NCBI RefSeq assembly: GCF_003047285.1
Contig: NZ_PZYX01000003.1
Span: 124,001-188,000 of the forward strand
From: Nocardioides allogilvus
Lineage (GTDB): Bacteria; Actinomycetota; Actinomycetes; Propionibacteriales; Nocardioidaceae
Direction: 5' to 3'
DNA: 64,000 bases
Below are positions 11,302 to 20,386 of this stretch, piece after piece. Each line of letters starts with the position of its first letter. The first letter of the stretch is position 1. The notes beneath the pieces were generated by a model. That model was not told where the DNA came from and searched no databases. It saw nothing but the letters and a program-made list of their open reading frames with translations. A program made the translations under genes and the position numbers.

Positions 11302-12282
11302 GTGCTCGAATTCTTCGGTGCCATCGGCAGTTTCATCATGACGCCGCTGTACTACGCGATCTCCTTCGTTCTCGTTGGCTTCCACAAGGTCTTCGGCGAC
11401 TGGTTCGGCCCCGCCTCGGGCGTCGCCTGGGTGCTGTCGATCATCGGACTGACCCTGGTCGTGCGGGCAGCGCTGATCCCGCTGTTCGTCAAGCAGATCA
11501 AGTCCAGCCGGAACATGCAGCTGATCCAGCCCAAGGTCAAGGAGCTGCAGAAGAAGTACGGCCACGACCGTGAGCGTCTCGCGCAGGAGACGATGAAGCT
11601 CTACAAGGACTCGGGCACCAACCCGTTCGCGTCCTGCCTGCCGATCCTGCTGCAGATGCCGATCTTCCTGGCCCTGTTCCGGATCCTCGACCAGGCCGCG
11701 CGCAACCCGCAGGACAAGCGCGGGCTGATGACCCCGGAGCTGAACAACCAGCTGCGTGACGCCGTGTTCGCGGGCGCCAAGATCTCCGACACCTTCCTGA
11801 GCACCAACGACAACATGGTGCGGCTGCTGGCTGCGGTCCTCGTCATCGCGATGACCCTCACCACCTTCCTCACCCAGCGCCAGCTGATGAGCAAGAACAT
11901 GCCGGCTGACGCGCTCACCGGGCCCTACGCCCAGCAGCAGAAGATGCTGCTCTACGTCTTGCCGATCGTGTTCGCCGTCGGTGGTATCGCCTTCCCGGTG
12001 GGTGTCCTCTTCTACTGGACGACCTCCAACCTGTGGACCATGGGCCAGCAGTTCTACGTGATCCGCAACAACCCCGCCCCCGGCACTCCGGCCTTCGGGG
12101 CCAAGGAGGAGCGCGACCGGGCGAAGGCTGCCCGCAAGGGCCTGACGCTCGACGCGCAGACGAGTGCGGAGCCGGCCACGACGGAGACCGCGGTCGAGGA
12201 GCGCCCGGCCCCCCGTGTGCAGCCCAAGCGCCAGACGAAGGCGCAGCGCCAGGCCAAGAAGAAGCAGCAGGGCAACAGCTAG
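11302..12282 (+). CDS. yidC: Membrane protein insertase YidC/Oxa1 family
   Basis: 326-aa insertase for Sec-dependent and independent membrane proteins. Segments: N-terminal membrane helix near residues 10-30, a second around 35-60 (VAWVLSIIGLTLVVRAALIP), a cytoplasmic coiled hairpin (KVKELQKKYGHDRERLAQE), then three more helices (MPIFLALFRIL, MVRLLAAVLVIAMTL, LYVLPIVFAVGG). The Lys/Arg-rich tail (RQTKAQRQAKKKQQ) is typical of ribosome-contacting YidC. GTG at 11302 follows AGGGAG. Gram-positive type without the large periplasmic domain. Confidence 0.96.
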   Translation: MLEFFGAIGSFIMTPLYYAISFVLVGFHKVFGDWFGPASGVAWVLSIIGLTLVVRAALIPLFVKQIKSSRNMQLIQPKVKELQKKYGHDRERLAQETMKLYKDSGTNPFASCLPILLQMPIFLALFRILDQAARNPQDKRGLMTPELNNQLRDAVFAGAKISDTFLSTNDNMVRLLAAVLVIAMTLTTFLTQRQLMSKNMPADALTGPYAQQQKMLLYVLPIVFAVGGIAFPVGVLFYWTTSNLWTMGQQFYVIRNNPAPGTPAFGAKEERDRAKAARKGLTLDAQTSAEPATTETAVEERPAPRVQPKRQTKAQRQAKKKQQGNS

Positions 12283-12342
12283 CCCTCCCCCAGTTCCCCG
12301 CGGCCCGGCCGCGAATTCGAAGCAGATGGCAGGAGATTGCAC

Positions 12343-12903
12343 ATGAGCGAGACCAGCGCAGTTGAACCCGACGAGACCAGCACCGACCTGAGCGAGTCGA
12401 CCGAGGAGTCCACGCAGGACGCGGTCGAGTCCGGCCGTCCCTCCAAGGTGGAGCGGCTCGAGAACGAGGGCGACATCGCCGCCGACTACCTCGAGGAGCT
12501 GCTGGACATCGCCGACCTCGACGGCGACCTCGACATGGACGTCGAGGGTGACCGGGCTGCGGTGTCGATCGTGGGCGCCGACCTCTCCCAGCTCGTCGGC
12601 GCGAAGGGCGAGGTCCTCGACGCGCTGCAGGAGCTCACCCGCCTGGCCGTCTACCGCGAGACCGGTGAGCGGTCTCGGCTGATGCTCGACGTCTCCGGCT
12701 ATCGCGCCCAGCAGCGCGAGCGCCTGATCGCCCTGGCCACCGAGAAGATCGCCGAGGTCCAGAAGTCCGGCGAGTCCGTCTCCCTGGAGCCGATGACCTC
12801 CTTCGAGCGCAAGGTCGTCCACGACGCCGTGTCCGCTGCCGGCCTGACGTCTGAGTCCGAGGGCGCCGAGCCGCGACGCTTCGTCGTCATCCTGCCGGCC
12901 TGA
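12343..12903 (+). CDS. jag: Jag/KhpB-like RNA-binding protein (KH and R3H domains)
   Basis: 186-aa protein. An acidic N-terminus (residues 1-45) is followed by a KH-like domain ([27 protein letters not shown]) and a C-terminal R3H domain ([14 protein letters not shown] to RRFVVILPA). ATG at 12343 has AGGAGA 6 nt upstream and is preferred over the TTG two codons earlier. It links yidC to rsmG as in other actinobacteria. In Firmicutes the homologue pairs with KhpA and affects cell elongation; the role here is inferred. Confidence 0.9.
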   Translation: MSETSAVEPDETSTDLSESTEESTQDAVESGRPSKVERLENEGDIAADYLEELLDIADLDGDLDMDVEGDRAAVSIVGADLSQLVGAKGEVLDALQELTRLAVYRETGERSRLMLDVSGYRAQQRERLIALATEKIAEVQKSGESVSLEPMTSFERKVVHDAVSAAGLTSESEGAEPRRFVVILPA

Positions 12904-12911
12904 GAGCGCGT

Positions 12912-12925
12912 GTTTCACGTGAAAC
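12912..12925. promoter_or_regulatory. parS site upstream of rsmG
   Basis: Perfect 14-bp palindrome GTTTCACGTGAAAC between the jag stop and the rsmG start. This is the canonical ParB-binding sequence. Paired with the sites at 13855 and 13885. Confidence 0.95.
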
Positions 12926-12926
12926 A

Positions 12927-13652
12927 GTGCCCGTGAACACGACGAGCGACCTCCCACCCTCCGTGCCCCCGGAAACTCCCGAGGCGGCCCGGGGGGTGTT
13001 TGGTTCCATTCGTCTGCCGCTGGCGGAGGCGTACGCCGCCCTCCTGGCCACCGATGGGGTGCTCCGCGGCCTGATCGGCCCGCGTGAGGCGCCGCGCTTG
13101 TGGGATCGGCACCTCCTCAACTGTGCGGTCCTGGGTGAGGCGATCCCCCGGGACGTCTCGGTGTGCGACATCGGGTCGGGCGCCGGGCTGCCCGGCGTGG
13201 TGCTGGCCATCGCCCGCCCCGATCTGCGGATCACCCTCGTCGAACCGCTGCTGCGCCGTACGACCTTTCTCGACGAGGTCGTCGAGCAGCTGGCGCTGTC
13301 CAACGTCACCGTCGTGCGGCGTCGTGCCGAGGAGGTCAAGGAGCCGCATGGCTTCGACATCGTGACCTCCCGGGCCGTGGCGCCGCTCGAGCGTCTCCTG
13401 CGGTGGTCGATGCCGCTGGTCGCGCCGCACGGAGCGCTGGTCGCGATGAAGGGCTCCTCCGTCGCCGAGGAGATCGAAGCGGCCCGCCCGACGCTCAGGA
13501 AGCTGCGGTGCTCCGAACCCGAGATCCTCACCCTCGGGGGCGAGTCACTTGTCCACAGCACCCATGCCCTACGGGTGGCCTGGGCCGACCCTTCGCGGGT
13601 AGGTTTGCCCGCCTCACGCTCGTCACGTCCCGCGCGCCGTCGCCAACGCTGA
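12927..13652 (+). CDS. rsmG: 16S rRNA (guanine-N7)-methyltransferase RsmG (GidB)
   Basis: Methylates G527 of 16S rRNA (E. coli numbering). 241 aa with SAM-binding motif [17 protein letters not shown] (about 79-95), [15 protein letters not shown] and [13 protein letters not shown]. The start is uncertain: GTG 12927 or GTG 12933, neither with a clear Shine-Dalgarno because the parS palindrome occupies that position. The 3' end carries a perfect DnaA box TTGTCCACA at 13549-13557. The last 25 residues are Arg/Ser-rich and variable. Confidence 0.93.
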   Translation: MPVNTTSDLPPSVPPETPEAARGVFGSIRLPLAEAYAALLATDGVLRGLIGPREAPRLWDRHLLNCAVLGEAIPRDVSVCDIGSGAGLPGVVLAIARPDLRITLVEPLLRRTTFLDEVVEQLALSNVTVVRRRAEEVKEPHGFDIVTSRAVAPLERLLRWSMPLVAPHGALVAMKGSSVAEEIEAARPTLRKLRCSEPEILTLGGESLVHSTHALRVAWADPSRVGLPASRSSRPARRRQR

Positions 13653-13719
13653 TCCCTGGCGGCCGACGCGGGTCGTGCCCCCTCTGACCGTGCCAATACT
13701 TTTGCGAAAGGTCCTGGTT

Positions 13720-14856
13720 GTGACCGAGGACTCGAACCGTCCTGAGCATCTCCCTCAGCGCGACGATGCGGGGTTATCCACCGCCTCATCCCCACCCGCT
13801 GAGCGTGCGTATCCACAGGAGGCTCACGTTCATCCACAGGTTGAGGGTGGATCTGTTTCACGTGAAACCAGCGCCCCCGAGCAGGTTTCACGTGAAACCA
13901 GCCCCGCATGGCGGGTGCGTACGGCGGCTGAGGTCGCCGAAGGCATGAGCGCGTACGACGACGACACCACGCCCCTCGCCCGGGCCGCGGAGCAGTCGGT
14001 GCTGGCCCGCAGCGGTCACCTGCACCGCGACACTCCCGCGCCGCGTCCCGGCGCCACCCGGGTGTTCGTGGTCGCCAACCAGAAGGGTGGCGTCGGCAAG
14101 ACGACCACAACCGTCAACGTCGCCGCCGGGCTCGCCCAGCTGGGCCAGCGGGTGCTGGTGATCGACCTCGACCCCCAGGGGAACGCCTCGACCGCGCTCA
14201 GCATCGATCACCACCGCGGGGTGCCCTCGACGTACGACATGCTCGTCGACGGGCAGCCCCTGGCCGAGGTGATGAGCCAGAGCGAGGACATCCCCGGACT
14301 CTGGGTCGTGCCGGCAACGATCGACCTCGCGGGCGCCGAGATCGAGCTGGTCAGCATGGTGGCACGTGAAACCCGGCTCCAGACGGCCCTGGCGGGGCAT
14401 CCCTGGGTCGGGACCGCCGCCACGGCCGGGGAGGAGCGCTTCGACTACGTCCTCATCGACTGCCCGCCGTCGCTGGGGCTGTTGACGCTGAACGCCCTGG
14501 TCGCCGGCCGGGAGATGTTCATCCCGATCCAGGCGGAGTACTACGCCCTCGAAGGGCTCGGACAGCTCCTCGAGACCGTGGAGATGGTGCGCAAGCACCT
14601 CAACCAGGACCTCGTCGTCAGCACGATCCTGCTGACGATGTACGACGCCCGGACGAGGCTTGCGGCGGGCGTGGCGTCCGAGGTGCGCGAGCACTTCGGG
14701 CCCGAGGTGCTCAAGACCGCGATCCCCCGGTCGGTGCGAGTCTCGGAGGCGCCGTCCTACGGCCAGACCGTGATGACCTACGATCCTGCGTCGGCCGGTG
14801 CGCTCAGCTATCTCGAGGCAGCCCGGGAGATCGCAACCAAGGGAGCACCTCGATGA
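13720..14856 (+). CDS. parA: Chromosome partitioning ATPase ParA
   Basis: Walker-type ATPase that moves ParB-parS complexes. 378 aa from the GTG at 13720 (GAAAGG upstream). The catalytic domain begins near residue 113: deviant Walker [15 protein letters not shown], then [16 protein letters not shown] and the [11 protein letters not shown] motif. The first 75 codons have low third-position GC, contain a TTA codon, three DnaA boxes and two parS sites (read as VSRET twice), so this segment serves as DNA sites as well as, or instead of, protein. ATG 13945 is an alternative start giving 303 aa with the ATPase domain intact. Confidence 0.9.
   Translation: MTEDSNRPEHLPQRDDAGLSTASSPPAERAYPQEAHVHPQVEGGSVSRETSAPEQVSRETSPAWRVRTAAEVAEGMSAYDDDTTPLARAAEQSVLARSGHLHRDTPAPRPGATRVFVVANQKGGVGKTTTTVNVAAGLAQLGQRVLVIDLDPQGNASTALSIDHHRGVPSTYDMLVDGQPLAEVMSQSEDIPGLWVVPATIDLAGAEIELVSMVARETRLQTALAGHPWVGTAATAGEERFDYVLIDCPPSLGLLTLNALVAGREMFIPIQAEYYALEGLGQLLETVEMVRKHLNQDLVVSTILLTMYDARTRLAAGVASEVREHFGPEVLKTAIPRSVRVSEAPSYGQTVMTYDPASAGALSYLEAAREIATKGAPR
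13774..13838 (+). promoter_or_regulatory. DnaA-box cluster at the parA 5' end
   Basis: Three same-strand boxes: TTATCCACC 13774-13782, GTATCCACA 13809-13817 and TCATCCACA 13830-13838. A perfect TTGTCCACA lies upstream at 13549-13557. Each has at most one mismatch to TTATCCACA or TTGTCCACA. They sit directly before two parS sites. Sequence matches are direct; DnaA binding is inference. Confidence 0.6.
13855..13868. promoter_or_regulatory. parS site in the parA 5' region
   Basis: Perfect GTTTCACGTGAAAC, read in frame as VSRET of the ParA N-terminus. First of two sites 30 bp apart. Confidence 0.95.
13885..13898. promoter_or_regulatory. parS site in the parA 5' region
   Basis: Second perfect GTTTCACGTGAAAC, 30 bp (about three helical turns) after the site at 13855, so both lie on the same DNA face. 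Confidence 0.95.
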
Positions 14857-15875
14857 GCACCACCCCCAAGCAGCCTCGTCGCGGCCTCGGCCGGGGCCTG
14901 GGCTCCCTCATCCCGACCGGTCCCGCCGAGTCGGACGGCTCCCACAGGTGGTCCGTGGACGCCCCCTCGACCCCGCCCACGGCCGCAGCGGACGGCAGCC
15001 CCGCGCCTGCGGCGCCCGCGACCAGCACCGGCGAGACGGATCCCGTGCACGCCGGGACCGTCTCCGGCGCCTACTTCGCCGAGCTCCCGATCGCCCAGGT
15101 GCGCCCGAACGCCCGGCAGCCTCGCCAGGTCTTCGAGGAGGAGGCCCTTGCTGAGCTCGTGCACTCGATCACCGAGGTCGGGCTGCTCCAGCCCGTCGTG
15201 GTGCGGCGCACTGGCGAGGCCGACTACGAGCTGATCATGGGGGAGCGCCGCTGGCGCGCATCCCAGGAGGCCGGTCTCGACACGATCCCGGCCATCGTCC
15301 GCCACACCGACGACAACGACATGCTCCGCGACGCGCTGCTGGAGAACCTGCACCGGTCGCAGCTCAACCCGCTCGAGGAGGCTGCCGCCTACGGGCAGCT
15401 GCTCGAGGACTTCGGCTGCACCCACGACGAGCTGGCGCAGCGCATCGGTCGCTCGCGCCCCCAGATCAGCAACACGCTGCGGCTGCTCAAGCTGTCCCCG
15501 GCCGTCCAGCGTCGCGTCGGGGCCGGCGTCCTGTCGGCCGGCCACGCCCGCGCCCTGCTGACCATCGAGGACCCGGACCTCCAGGACCGCCTCGCGGCCC
15601 GCGTCACCGCCGAGGGCATCAGCGTGCGCGGCCTCGAGGAGATCGTCTCCCTCGGGCCCGGCCAGACCGGCACTCCCCGCACCCAGCGCAGTCGCCCGAC
15701 GGCTCCGGGCCTGGCCGATCTCGCCGAGCGGCTCTCGGACCGGTTCGAGACCCGGGTCAAGGTCGACCTCGGCAAGGCCAAGGGCAAGATCACGGTCGAG
15801 TTCGCCTCCCTCGACGACCTGCGCCGGATCGTGGAGGTCATGGACCCGCGCAACCGGAACGACCGTCCGATCTGA
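14853..15875 (+). CDS. parB: Chromosome partitioning protein ParB
   Basis: CTPase clamp that loads at parS and spreads. 340 aa. The N-terminal [12 protein letters not shown] contacts ParA. The central domain begins [20 protein letters not shown] and contains GERRWRAS (the CTP-binding GERR motif), then [14 protein letters not shown] and a helix-turn-helix ([23 protein letters not shown]). The C-terminal dimerisation domain is the last 60 residues. ATG overlaps the parA stop by 4 nt; GGGAG lies upstream. The parS sites at 12912-13898 and 5401 are its targets. Confidence 0.96.
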   Translation: MSTTPKQPRRGLGRGLGSLIPTGPAESDGSHRWSVDAPSTPPTAAADGSPAPAAPATSTGETDPVHAGTVSGAYFAELPIAQVRPNARQPRQVFEEEALAELVHSITEVGLLQPVVVRRTGEADYELIMGERRWRASQEAGLDTIPAIVRHTDDNDMLRDALLENLHRSQLNPLEEAAAYGQLLEDFGCTHDELAQRIGRSRPQISNTLRLLKLSPAVQRRVGAGVLSAGHARALLTIEDPDLQDRLAARVTAEGISVRGLEEIVSLGPGQTGTPRTQRSRPTAPGLADLAERLSDRFETRVKVDLGKAKGKITVEFASLDDLRRIVEVMDPRNRNDRPI

Positions 15876-16015
15876 GGATCCTCAGCGCTCACCCGGCAGG
15901 TCTGGGTCGTCCGGGCGCCCGGTTCACAGCCCGGCGCAACGCTCTGACCTGCACGAACGCTGCTATGTCGACAAAGCGATGCAGCAACAAAGCGACTTGA
16001 CGACAGGTCGAGAAA

Positions 16016-16792
16016 TCACTTCTTGGTGGCGGCCTTCTTGGCGGCCTTGCGACGCGCGCGCTCGCGCTTCTCCGCGACATCGAGGTCAGCGGCCTCCGCG
16101 AGCGTCGGCGCCGTACCCCCGAGACGGGCGGGCACCCACCACGAACCGGGAGGCTGCTCGGCGGTCGGGTAGGCGGTGATCGTCTGCTCCAGCAGGACGT
16201 TCATGCGCCGGTGCAGCTCCGCGGTCTGGGCGACCGCGTTGTCCTCGGTGGTGGGATGCATCGGCTCACCGACGGTGAGGGCGATGGTCTTGCCCCGGGA
16301 GAAGTCGCGCGGGTGGTCCTTCGTCATCATCCGCTGCGTGCCCCAGAGGACGACGGGCACGAGCGGCACCCCGGCCTCGGCCGCGATGCGCACGGCGCCG
16401 GTCTTGAACTCCTTGAGCTCCATCGCGCGCGAGATGGTCGCCTCGGGGAAGATCCCGACCGCCTCGCCGGACTTGAGGTGGTCCAGTGCGACCGCGAGCG
16501 ACGTCTCACCGGCGGCCCGGTCGACCTCGATGTGGTGCAGCGACCGCATGAAGGGGCCCACCGCGGGGTGATCGAACAGCTCGCGCTTCGCCATGAAGCG
16601 GACCTTGCGCCCGGACGGGTTCGCGGCCAGCCCGCCGTAGACGAAGTCGACGTAGCTGATGTGGTTGAAGGCCAGCAGGACGCCGCCGGAGCGCGGCACG
16701 TGCTCGGTCCCGGTCATCTGGAACCGCTGTCCGAGCAGCCGGAAAGCGGCCTTGGCGGTGACGATGACGGGGGGATAGGTGAGATCGCGCAT
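16016..16792 (-). CDS. 1-acyl-glycerol-3-phosphate acyltransferase-like (PlsC family)
   Basis: 258-aa acyltransferase of the PlsC/LPLAT family, which transfers acyl chains to lysophospholipids at the membrane. The catalytic NHxxxxD motif is NHISYVD (about 48-54) and the phosphate-binding motif is FPEATIS (about 114-120), the usual FPEG being FPEA. A Lys/Arg/Ala-rich tail (last 18 residues) is typical of actinobacterial members. ATG 16792 has TAGGCT at 16805-16800, 7 nt before it, predicting a leaderless mRNA. It converges with parB across a 140-nt gap. Exact substrate unknown. Confidence 0.85.
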   Translation of the reverse strand: MRDLTYPPVIVTAKAAFRLLGQRFQMTGTEHVPRSGGVLLAFNHISYVDFVYGGLAANPSGRKVRFMAKRELFDHPAVGPFMRSLHHIEVDRAAGETSLAVALDHLKSGEAVGIFPEATISRAMELKEFKTGAVRIAAEAGVPLVPVVLWGTQRMMTKDHPRDFSRGKTIALTVGEPMHPTTEDNAVAQTAELHRRMNVLLEQTITAYPTAEQPPGSWWVPARLGGTAPTLAEAADLDVAEKRERARRKAAKKAATKK

Positions 16793-16870
16793 GGCAGGGA
16801 GCCTAAGCCCCGTCAGGGGACCCTGCGACGCAACGTGACGCCTCTCATCAGCGGGGCGTGCGCCGGCCGG

Positions 16871-18085
16871 CTAGCGCCTGGTCGCGAGGAAGTCGCCGAT
16901 CCGCCCGATGGCCTCCTCGAGCACGGACGCCTCGGGCAGGGTCACGAGCCGGAAGTGGTCGGGCGCGAACCAGTTGAAGCCGGTGCCGTGGGTGACCAGG
17001 ATCTTCTTGGCCCGCAGCAGGTCGATCACGAACTGCTGGTCGTCGTCGATGGCGTAGACCTCGGGGTCCAGGCGCGGGAAGCAGTAGAGCGCACCCTTCG
17101 GCGTCACGTTGGAGACGCCCGGGATCTCGTTGAGCAACCGGTCTGCGAGCATCGACTGCTCGTAGAACCTGCCCCCGGGACCGATGAACTCCTCGATCGA
17201 CTGGTAGCCGCCGAGCGCGGTCTGGATGGCGTGCTGCGCGGGCACGTTGGCGCACATGCGCATGTTGGCCACGAGCGTCAAGCCCTCGAGGAAGTCCGTG
17301 GCGATCTCCTTCGGCCCCGAGATCATCAGCCAGCCGGCGCGGTAGCCGCAGACGCGGTAGGCCTTGGACAGGCCGCTGAAGGTCAGGCAGAGCACGTCGT
17401 TGCCGGCGAAGGTCGCGGCGTGGTGGTGCTGGGCGTCCTCGAAGAGGATCTTCTCGTAGATCTCGTCGGCGAACACGACCAGCTGGTGGCGCCGGGCGAT
17501 GTCGACCAGGCCCTTGACGATGTCCTCGCTGTAGACCGCGCCCGTGGGGTTGTTCGGGTTGATGATCACGAGACCATGGGTGTTCTCGGTGATCTTGGCC
17601 TCGATGTCGGCCAGGTCGGGGTTCCAGCCGTTCGACTCGTCGCAGCGGTAGTGCACCGCCGTACCGCCCGAGAGCGTGATCGCGCCGGTCCACAGCGGAT
17701 AGTCGGGCGCGGGCACCAGGATCTCGTTGCCGTCGTCGAGGAACGCCTGCAGCACCATCGAGATGAGCTCGGAGACGCCGTTCCCGATGAAGACGTCCTC
17801 GACGCTGACCTCGCGCAGCCCGTGGGACTGGTAGTAGTTCATCACCGCGGTGCGCGCGGAGTAGATGCCTTGCGAGTCGCTGTAGCCCTGCGACTCCGGC
17901 AGGTGGTGGATGATGTCGGCCAAGATCGCCTCGGGTGCCTCGAAGCCGAAGGGTGCGGTGTTGCCGATGTTGAGCTTCAGGATCCGGTGTCCCTCGGCCT
18001 CGAGGCGCTGGGCCTCGACGAGGATCGGGCCCCGGACGTCGTAGCGGACTCCCTGCAGCTTCTTGCTCTGGCGGATCTGGCGCAT
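16871..18085 (-). CDS. PLP-dependent aminotransferase, class I/II (AlaA-like)
   Basis: 404-aa fold-type I aminotransferase, closest in pattern to AlaA glutamate-pyruvate aminotransferase and Rv0337c-type proteins. MRQIRQSKKLQGVRYDVRG is the family N-terminus. NPNNPTGAVY binds the cofactor, ADEIYEKILF follows, and the PLP lysine is in FSGLSKAYRVCGYRAGW. The ATG at 18085 is chosen by the family N-terminus, with GAGGA about 8 nt upstream; an ATG 8 codons earlier is possible. Divergent from the GNAT gene across 42 nt. Confidence 0.9.
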   Translation of the reverse strand: MRQIRQSKKLQGVRYDVRGPILVEAQRLEAEGHRILKLNIGNTAPFGFEAPEAILADIIHHLPESQGYSDSQGIYSARTAVMNYYQSHGLREVSVEDVFIGNGVSELISMVLQAFLDDGNEILVPAPDYPLWTGAITLSGGTAVHYRCDESNGWNPDLADIEAKITENTHGLVIINPNNPTGAVYSEDIVKGLVDIARRHQLVVFADEIYEKILFEDAQHHHAATFAGNDVLCLTFSGLSKAYRVCGYRAGWLMISGPKEIATDFLEGLTLVANMRMCANVPAQHAIQTALGGYQSIEEFIGPGGRFYEQSMLADRLLNEIPGVSNVTPKGALYCFPRLDPEVYAIDDDQQFVIDLLRAKKILVTHGTGFNWFAPDHFRLVTLPEASVLEEAIGRIGDFLATRR

Positions 18086-18127
18086 GGGCCCATCCTCGCA
18101 GTAGGGCATCGCGCCTAGCATGGGGTC

Positions 18128-18763
18128 ATGGCCCGGCGGACAGCCCCGCTCACGCTCGACCACCTGGCTCAGGTGCGCGAGCCGTGTCGCTCCTGCCTGT
18201 TCTGGTCGACCGATCCGGTCAGTCGCGCCCGGCTGGGCAGCGGTGAGGAGACGCAGGCGCGCGACGCCTGGCTGTCGTGGGTCCTGCGCGAGTGGGGCTC
18301 GGCCGGGCGGGTCGCGCTGGTCGACGGGGAGGTCGTCGGGCACGCGATCTATGCCCCCGCGGTCTTCTTCCCGGGCGCTGCCGGCATCCCGACCTCGCCG
18401 CCCTCGCCCGACGCCGTCCTGCTGTCCACGGTGTACGTCGACCCGTCGGCCCGCCACGGAGGCGTCGGCCGGCTCCTGGTGCAGGGGATGGCGCGCGACC
18501 TGGTCAAGCGCAACATCGCCGCGGTCGAGGCCTTCGGCGACACCCGGGGCCGCTCCTACGGCTGCGTGATGCCGGCCGAGTTCCTCGGCCGGGTCGGATT
18601 CAAGACCCAGCGCGCCCACGTGACCACGCCACGGATGCGGATGGACCTGCGCACCACGGTGACCTGGAAGAGCGAGGTCGGGGCCACCCTCGAGAAGCTG
18701 TGGGGCGTGGTGCGCCCGGCGCCGGCGCCTGCACCCAAGACGACGCACCGCTCGTCAGTCTGA
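18128..18763 (+). CDS. GNAT-family N-acetyltransferase
   Basis: 211-aa acetyltransferase of unknown substrate. Motif A (acetyl-CoA pyrophosphate loop) is VDPSARHGGVGRLLVQGM at about residues 102-119. The N-terminus REPCRSCLFWS carries two cysteines typical of an actinobacterial subgroup. A TAGCAT hexamer at 18116-18121 lies 6 nt before the ATG, predicting a leaderless transcript. The C-terminal APAPAPKTTHR tail is low-complexity. Confidence 0.85.
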   Translation: MARRTAPLTLDHLAQVREPCRSCLFWSTDPVSRARLGSGEETQARDAWLSWVLREWGSAGRVALVDGEVVGHAIYAPAVFFPGAAGIPTSPPSPDAVLLSTVYVDPSARHGGVGRLLVQGMARDLVKRNIAAVEAFGDTRGRSYGCVMPAEFLGRVGFKTQRAHVTTPRMRMDLRTTVTWKSEVGATLEKLWGVVRPAPAPAPKTTHRSSV

Positions 18764-18816
18764 GCCCGGGCTCGTCCGGTGCGGGGGTCGGCGGCGCCGT
18801 ACGACCCCGAAATGCA

Positions 18817-18849
18817 CGTCGACCCGGCACGTGATGTGCCGGGCCGACG
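18817..18849. terminator. Convergent terminator between GNAT gene and trxA
   Basis: Stem of 13 pairs with one internal mismatch: arms 18817-18830 and 18836-18849 (core CCCGGCAC/GTGCCGGG) with a 5-nt loop. Lies between two convergent genes and can serve both strands. Confidence 0.7.
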
Positions 18850-18859
18850 AGGAAGCGAC

Positions 18860-19183
18860 TCAGATGAAGTCGGCGAGCTCCTTGAGGAGCGCGGCCTTCG
18901 GCTTGGCGCCGACGATCGACTTCACGACCTCGCCGCCCTGGTAGACGTTGATCGTCGGGATGCCGGTGACGCGGTAGGACGCCGGGGTGACCGGGTTCTC
19001 GTCGACGTTCATCTTCAAGAACGTGATCTTCTCGCCGTGCTCGGCGTTGATCTCGTCGAGGATCGGGGCGACCTGGCGGCACGGGCCGCACCACTCGGCC
19101 CAGAAGTCGACGAGGACGGGCTTGTCGGACTTGAGGACCTGCGCCTCGAACTCGGCGTCGGTGACGGCGGAGATGTTGCCCAC
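18860..19183 (-). CDS. trxA: Thioredoxin
   Basis: 107-aa disulfide reductase with active site WCGPC (Cys32 and Cys35), the cis-Pro segment TGIPTINVYQGG and normal thioredoxin length. GTG 19183 with AAAGGG upstream is chosen because the next upstream codons have no thioredoxin similarity. trxB lies 110 nt upstream on the same strand, giving the electron donor pair NADPH-TrxB-TrxA. Confidence 0.95.
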   Translation of the reverse strand: MGNISAVTDAEFEAQVLKSDKPVLVDFWAEWCGPCRQVAPILDEINAEHGEKITFLKMNVDENPVTPASYRVTGIPTINVYQGGEVVKSIVGAKPKAALLKELADFI

Positions 19184-19293
19184 GGGGTTGCCCTTTCGGT
19201 TGTCTGATGAGGTCTGTAGATGAGTGAACACCACGTCGCCGACATCTGTTCCCACGTCTGTTCGGCGTGGGTACGGCGACGCGAAGCGCTCGA

Positions 19294-20295
19294 TCAGCCG
19301 GCGACCTGGGCGGCTTCCTCGACCTCGCGCGCGGTGGCGGCAGCCGAGCCGGCGCTCGAGGCGGCGTGGTCCAGATCGGCGATGTAGCGCTCGGCGTCGA
19401 GGGCGGCCGCGCAGCCGGTGCCGGCCGCGGTGATGGCCTGGCGGTAGTGGTGGTCGACGAGGTCGCCGGCGGCGAAGACGCCGCGCAGGTTGGTCGCGGT
19501 CGAGGGGTGCTTGACCAGGACGTAGCCGTCGTCGTCGAGGTCGACCTGGCCGGTCAGCAGCTCCGAGCGCGGGTCGTGGCCGATGGCGATGAACAGGCCG
19601 GTGACGTCGAGCTGGCGCTCCTCACCGGTCACGGTGTCGCGCAGGGTCAGCGACTCGAGGCGGTCATCGCCGTTGATCGAGGCGATCTCGGAGTTCCAGA
19701 CCATCTCGAGCTTGGGGTCGGCGAAGGCGCGCTCCTGCATGATCTTGGAGGCGCGCAGCTCGTCGCGGCGGTGGATCAGGTAGACCTTCGAGCCGAAGCG
19801 GGTGAGGAAGGTGGCCTCCTCGACGGCCGAGTCACCGCCGCCGATGACCGCGATGGCCTGCTCGCGGAAGAAGAAGCCGTCGCACGTCGCGCACCAGGAG
19901 ACTCCGCGACCGGAGAGCTCCTCCTCGCGGGGTAGACCGAGCTTGCGGTAGCCGGAGCCCGTCGCGAGGATCACCGAGCGGGCGTGGAACTCGCCGTCCG
20001 CGGTCTTGACGACCTTGATGTCGCCGGTCAGGTCGACCTCGACGACGTCGTCGGAGACCAGCTCGGCGCCGAAGCGCTCGGCCTGGGCGCGCATCTCGTC
20101 CATCAGGGCCGGGCCCATGATGCCGTCGCGGAAGCCGGGGAAGTTCTCCACCTCGGTGGTGTTCATCAGCGCACCACCGGCGGTGACGGAGCCCTCGAAG
20201 ACCAGCGGGTTGAGCGACGCGCGCGCGGCGTAGACAGCGGCCGTGTAGCCCGAGGGACCCGAACCGATGATGATGACGTTGCGGACTTCAGACAT
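19294..20295 (-). CDS. trxB: Thioredoxin-disulfide reductase
   Basis: 333-aa FAD/NADPH flavoprotein that reduces thioredoxin. FAD motif GSGPSG at residues 11-16, redox CATC at 135-138, NADPH motif [10 protein letters not shown] and the second FAD motif [11 protein letters not shown] 20-residue Ala-rich tail extends beyond the common length. ATG 20295 has AGGAG 9 nt upstream. Neighbouring sigM and trxA match the mycobacterial sigM-trxB-trxC order. Confidence 0.96.
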   Translation of the reverse strand: MSEVRNVIIIGSGPSGYTAAVYAARASLNPLVFEGSVTAGGALMNTTEVENFPGFRDGIMGPALMDEMRAQAERFGAELVSDDVVEVDLTGDIKVVKTADGEFHARSVILATGSGYRKLGLPREEELSGRGVSWCATCDGFFFREQAIAVIGGGDSAVEEATFLTRFGSKVYLIHRRDELRASKIMQERAFADPKLEMVWNSEIASINGDDRLESLTLRDTVTGEERQLDVTGLFIAIGHDPRSELLTGQVDLDDDGYVLVKHPSTATNLRGVFAAGDLVDHHYRQAITAAGTGCAAALDAERYIADLDHAASSAGSAAATAREVEEAAQVAG

Positions 20296-20386
20296 GCGGT
20301 TTCAGGGCTCCTGGAGATGGGGGATGGCTCTACGACGTGTGCAACCGATCGTAGGCGGCCGATGTTCCGCCCGGTGGGCCAGTCCG

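Noticed and set aside
10450..12957. Very long open frame on the minus strand opposite yidC and jag (over 800 codons).
   Set aside because: Composition is low-complexity and shadows yidC-jag on the plus strand; long antisense frames are expected at this GC content. No start signal or family motif.
14359..14372. GTGGCACGTGAAAC as a further parS site.
   Set aside because: Two mismatches in one half-site inside parA; noted but not annotated as parS.
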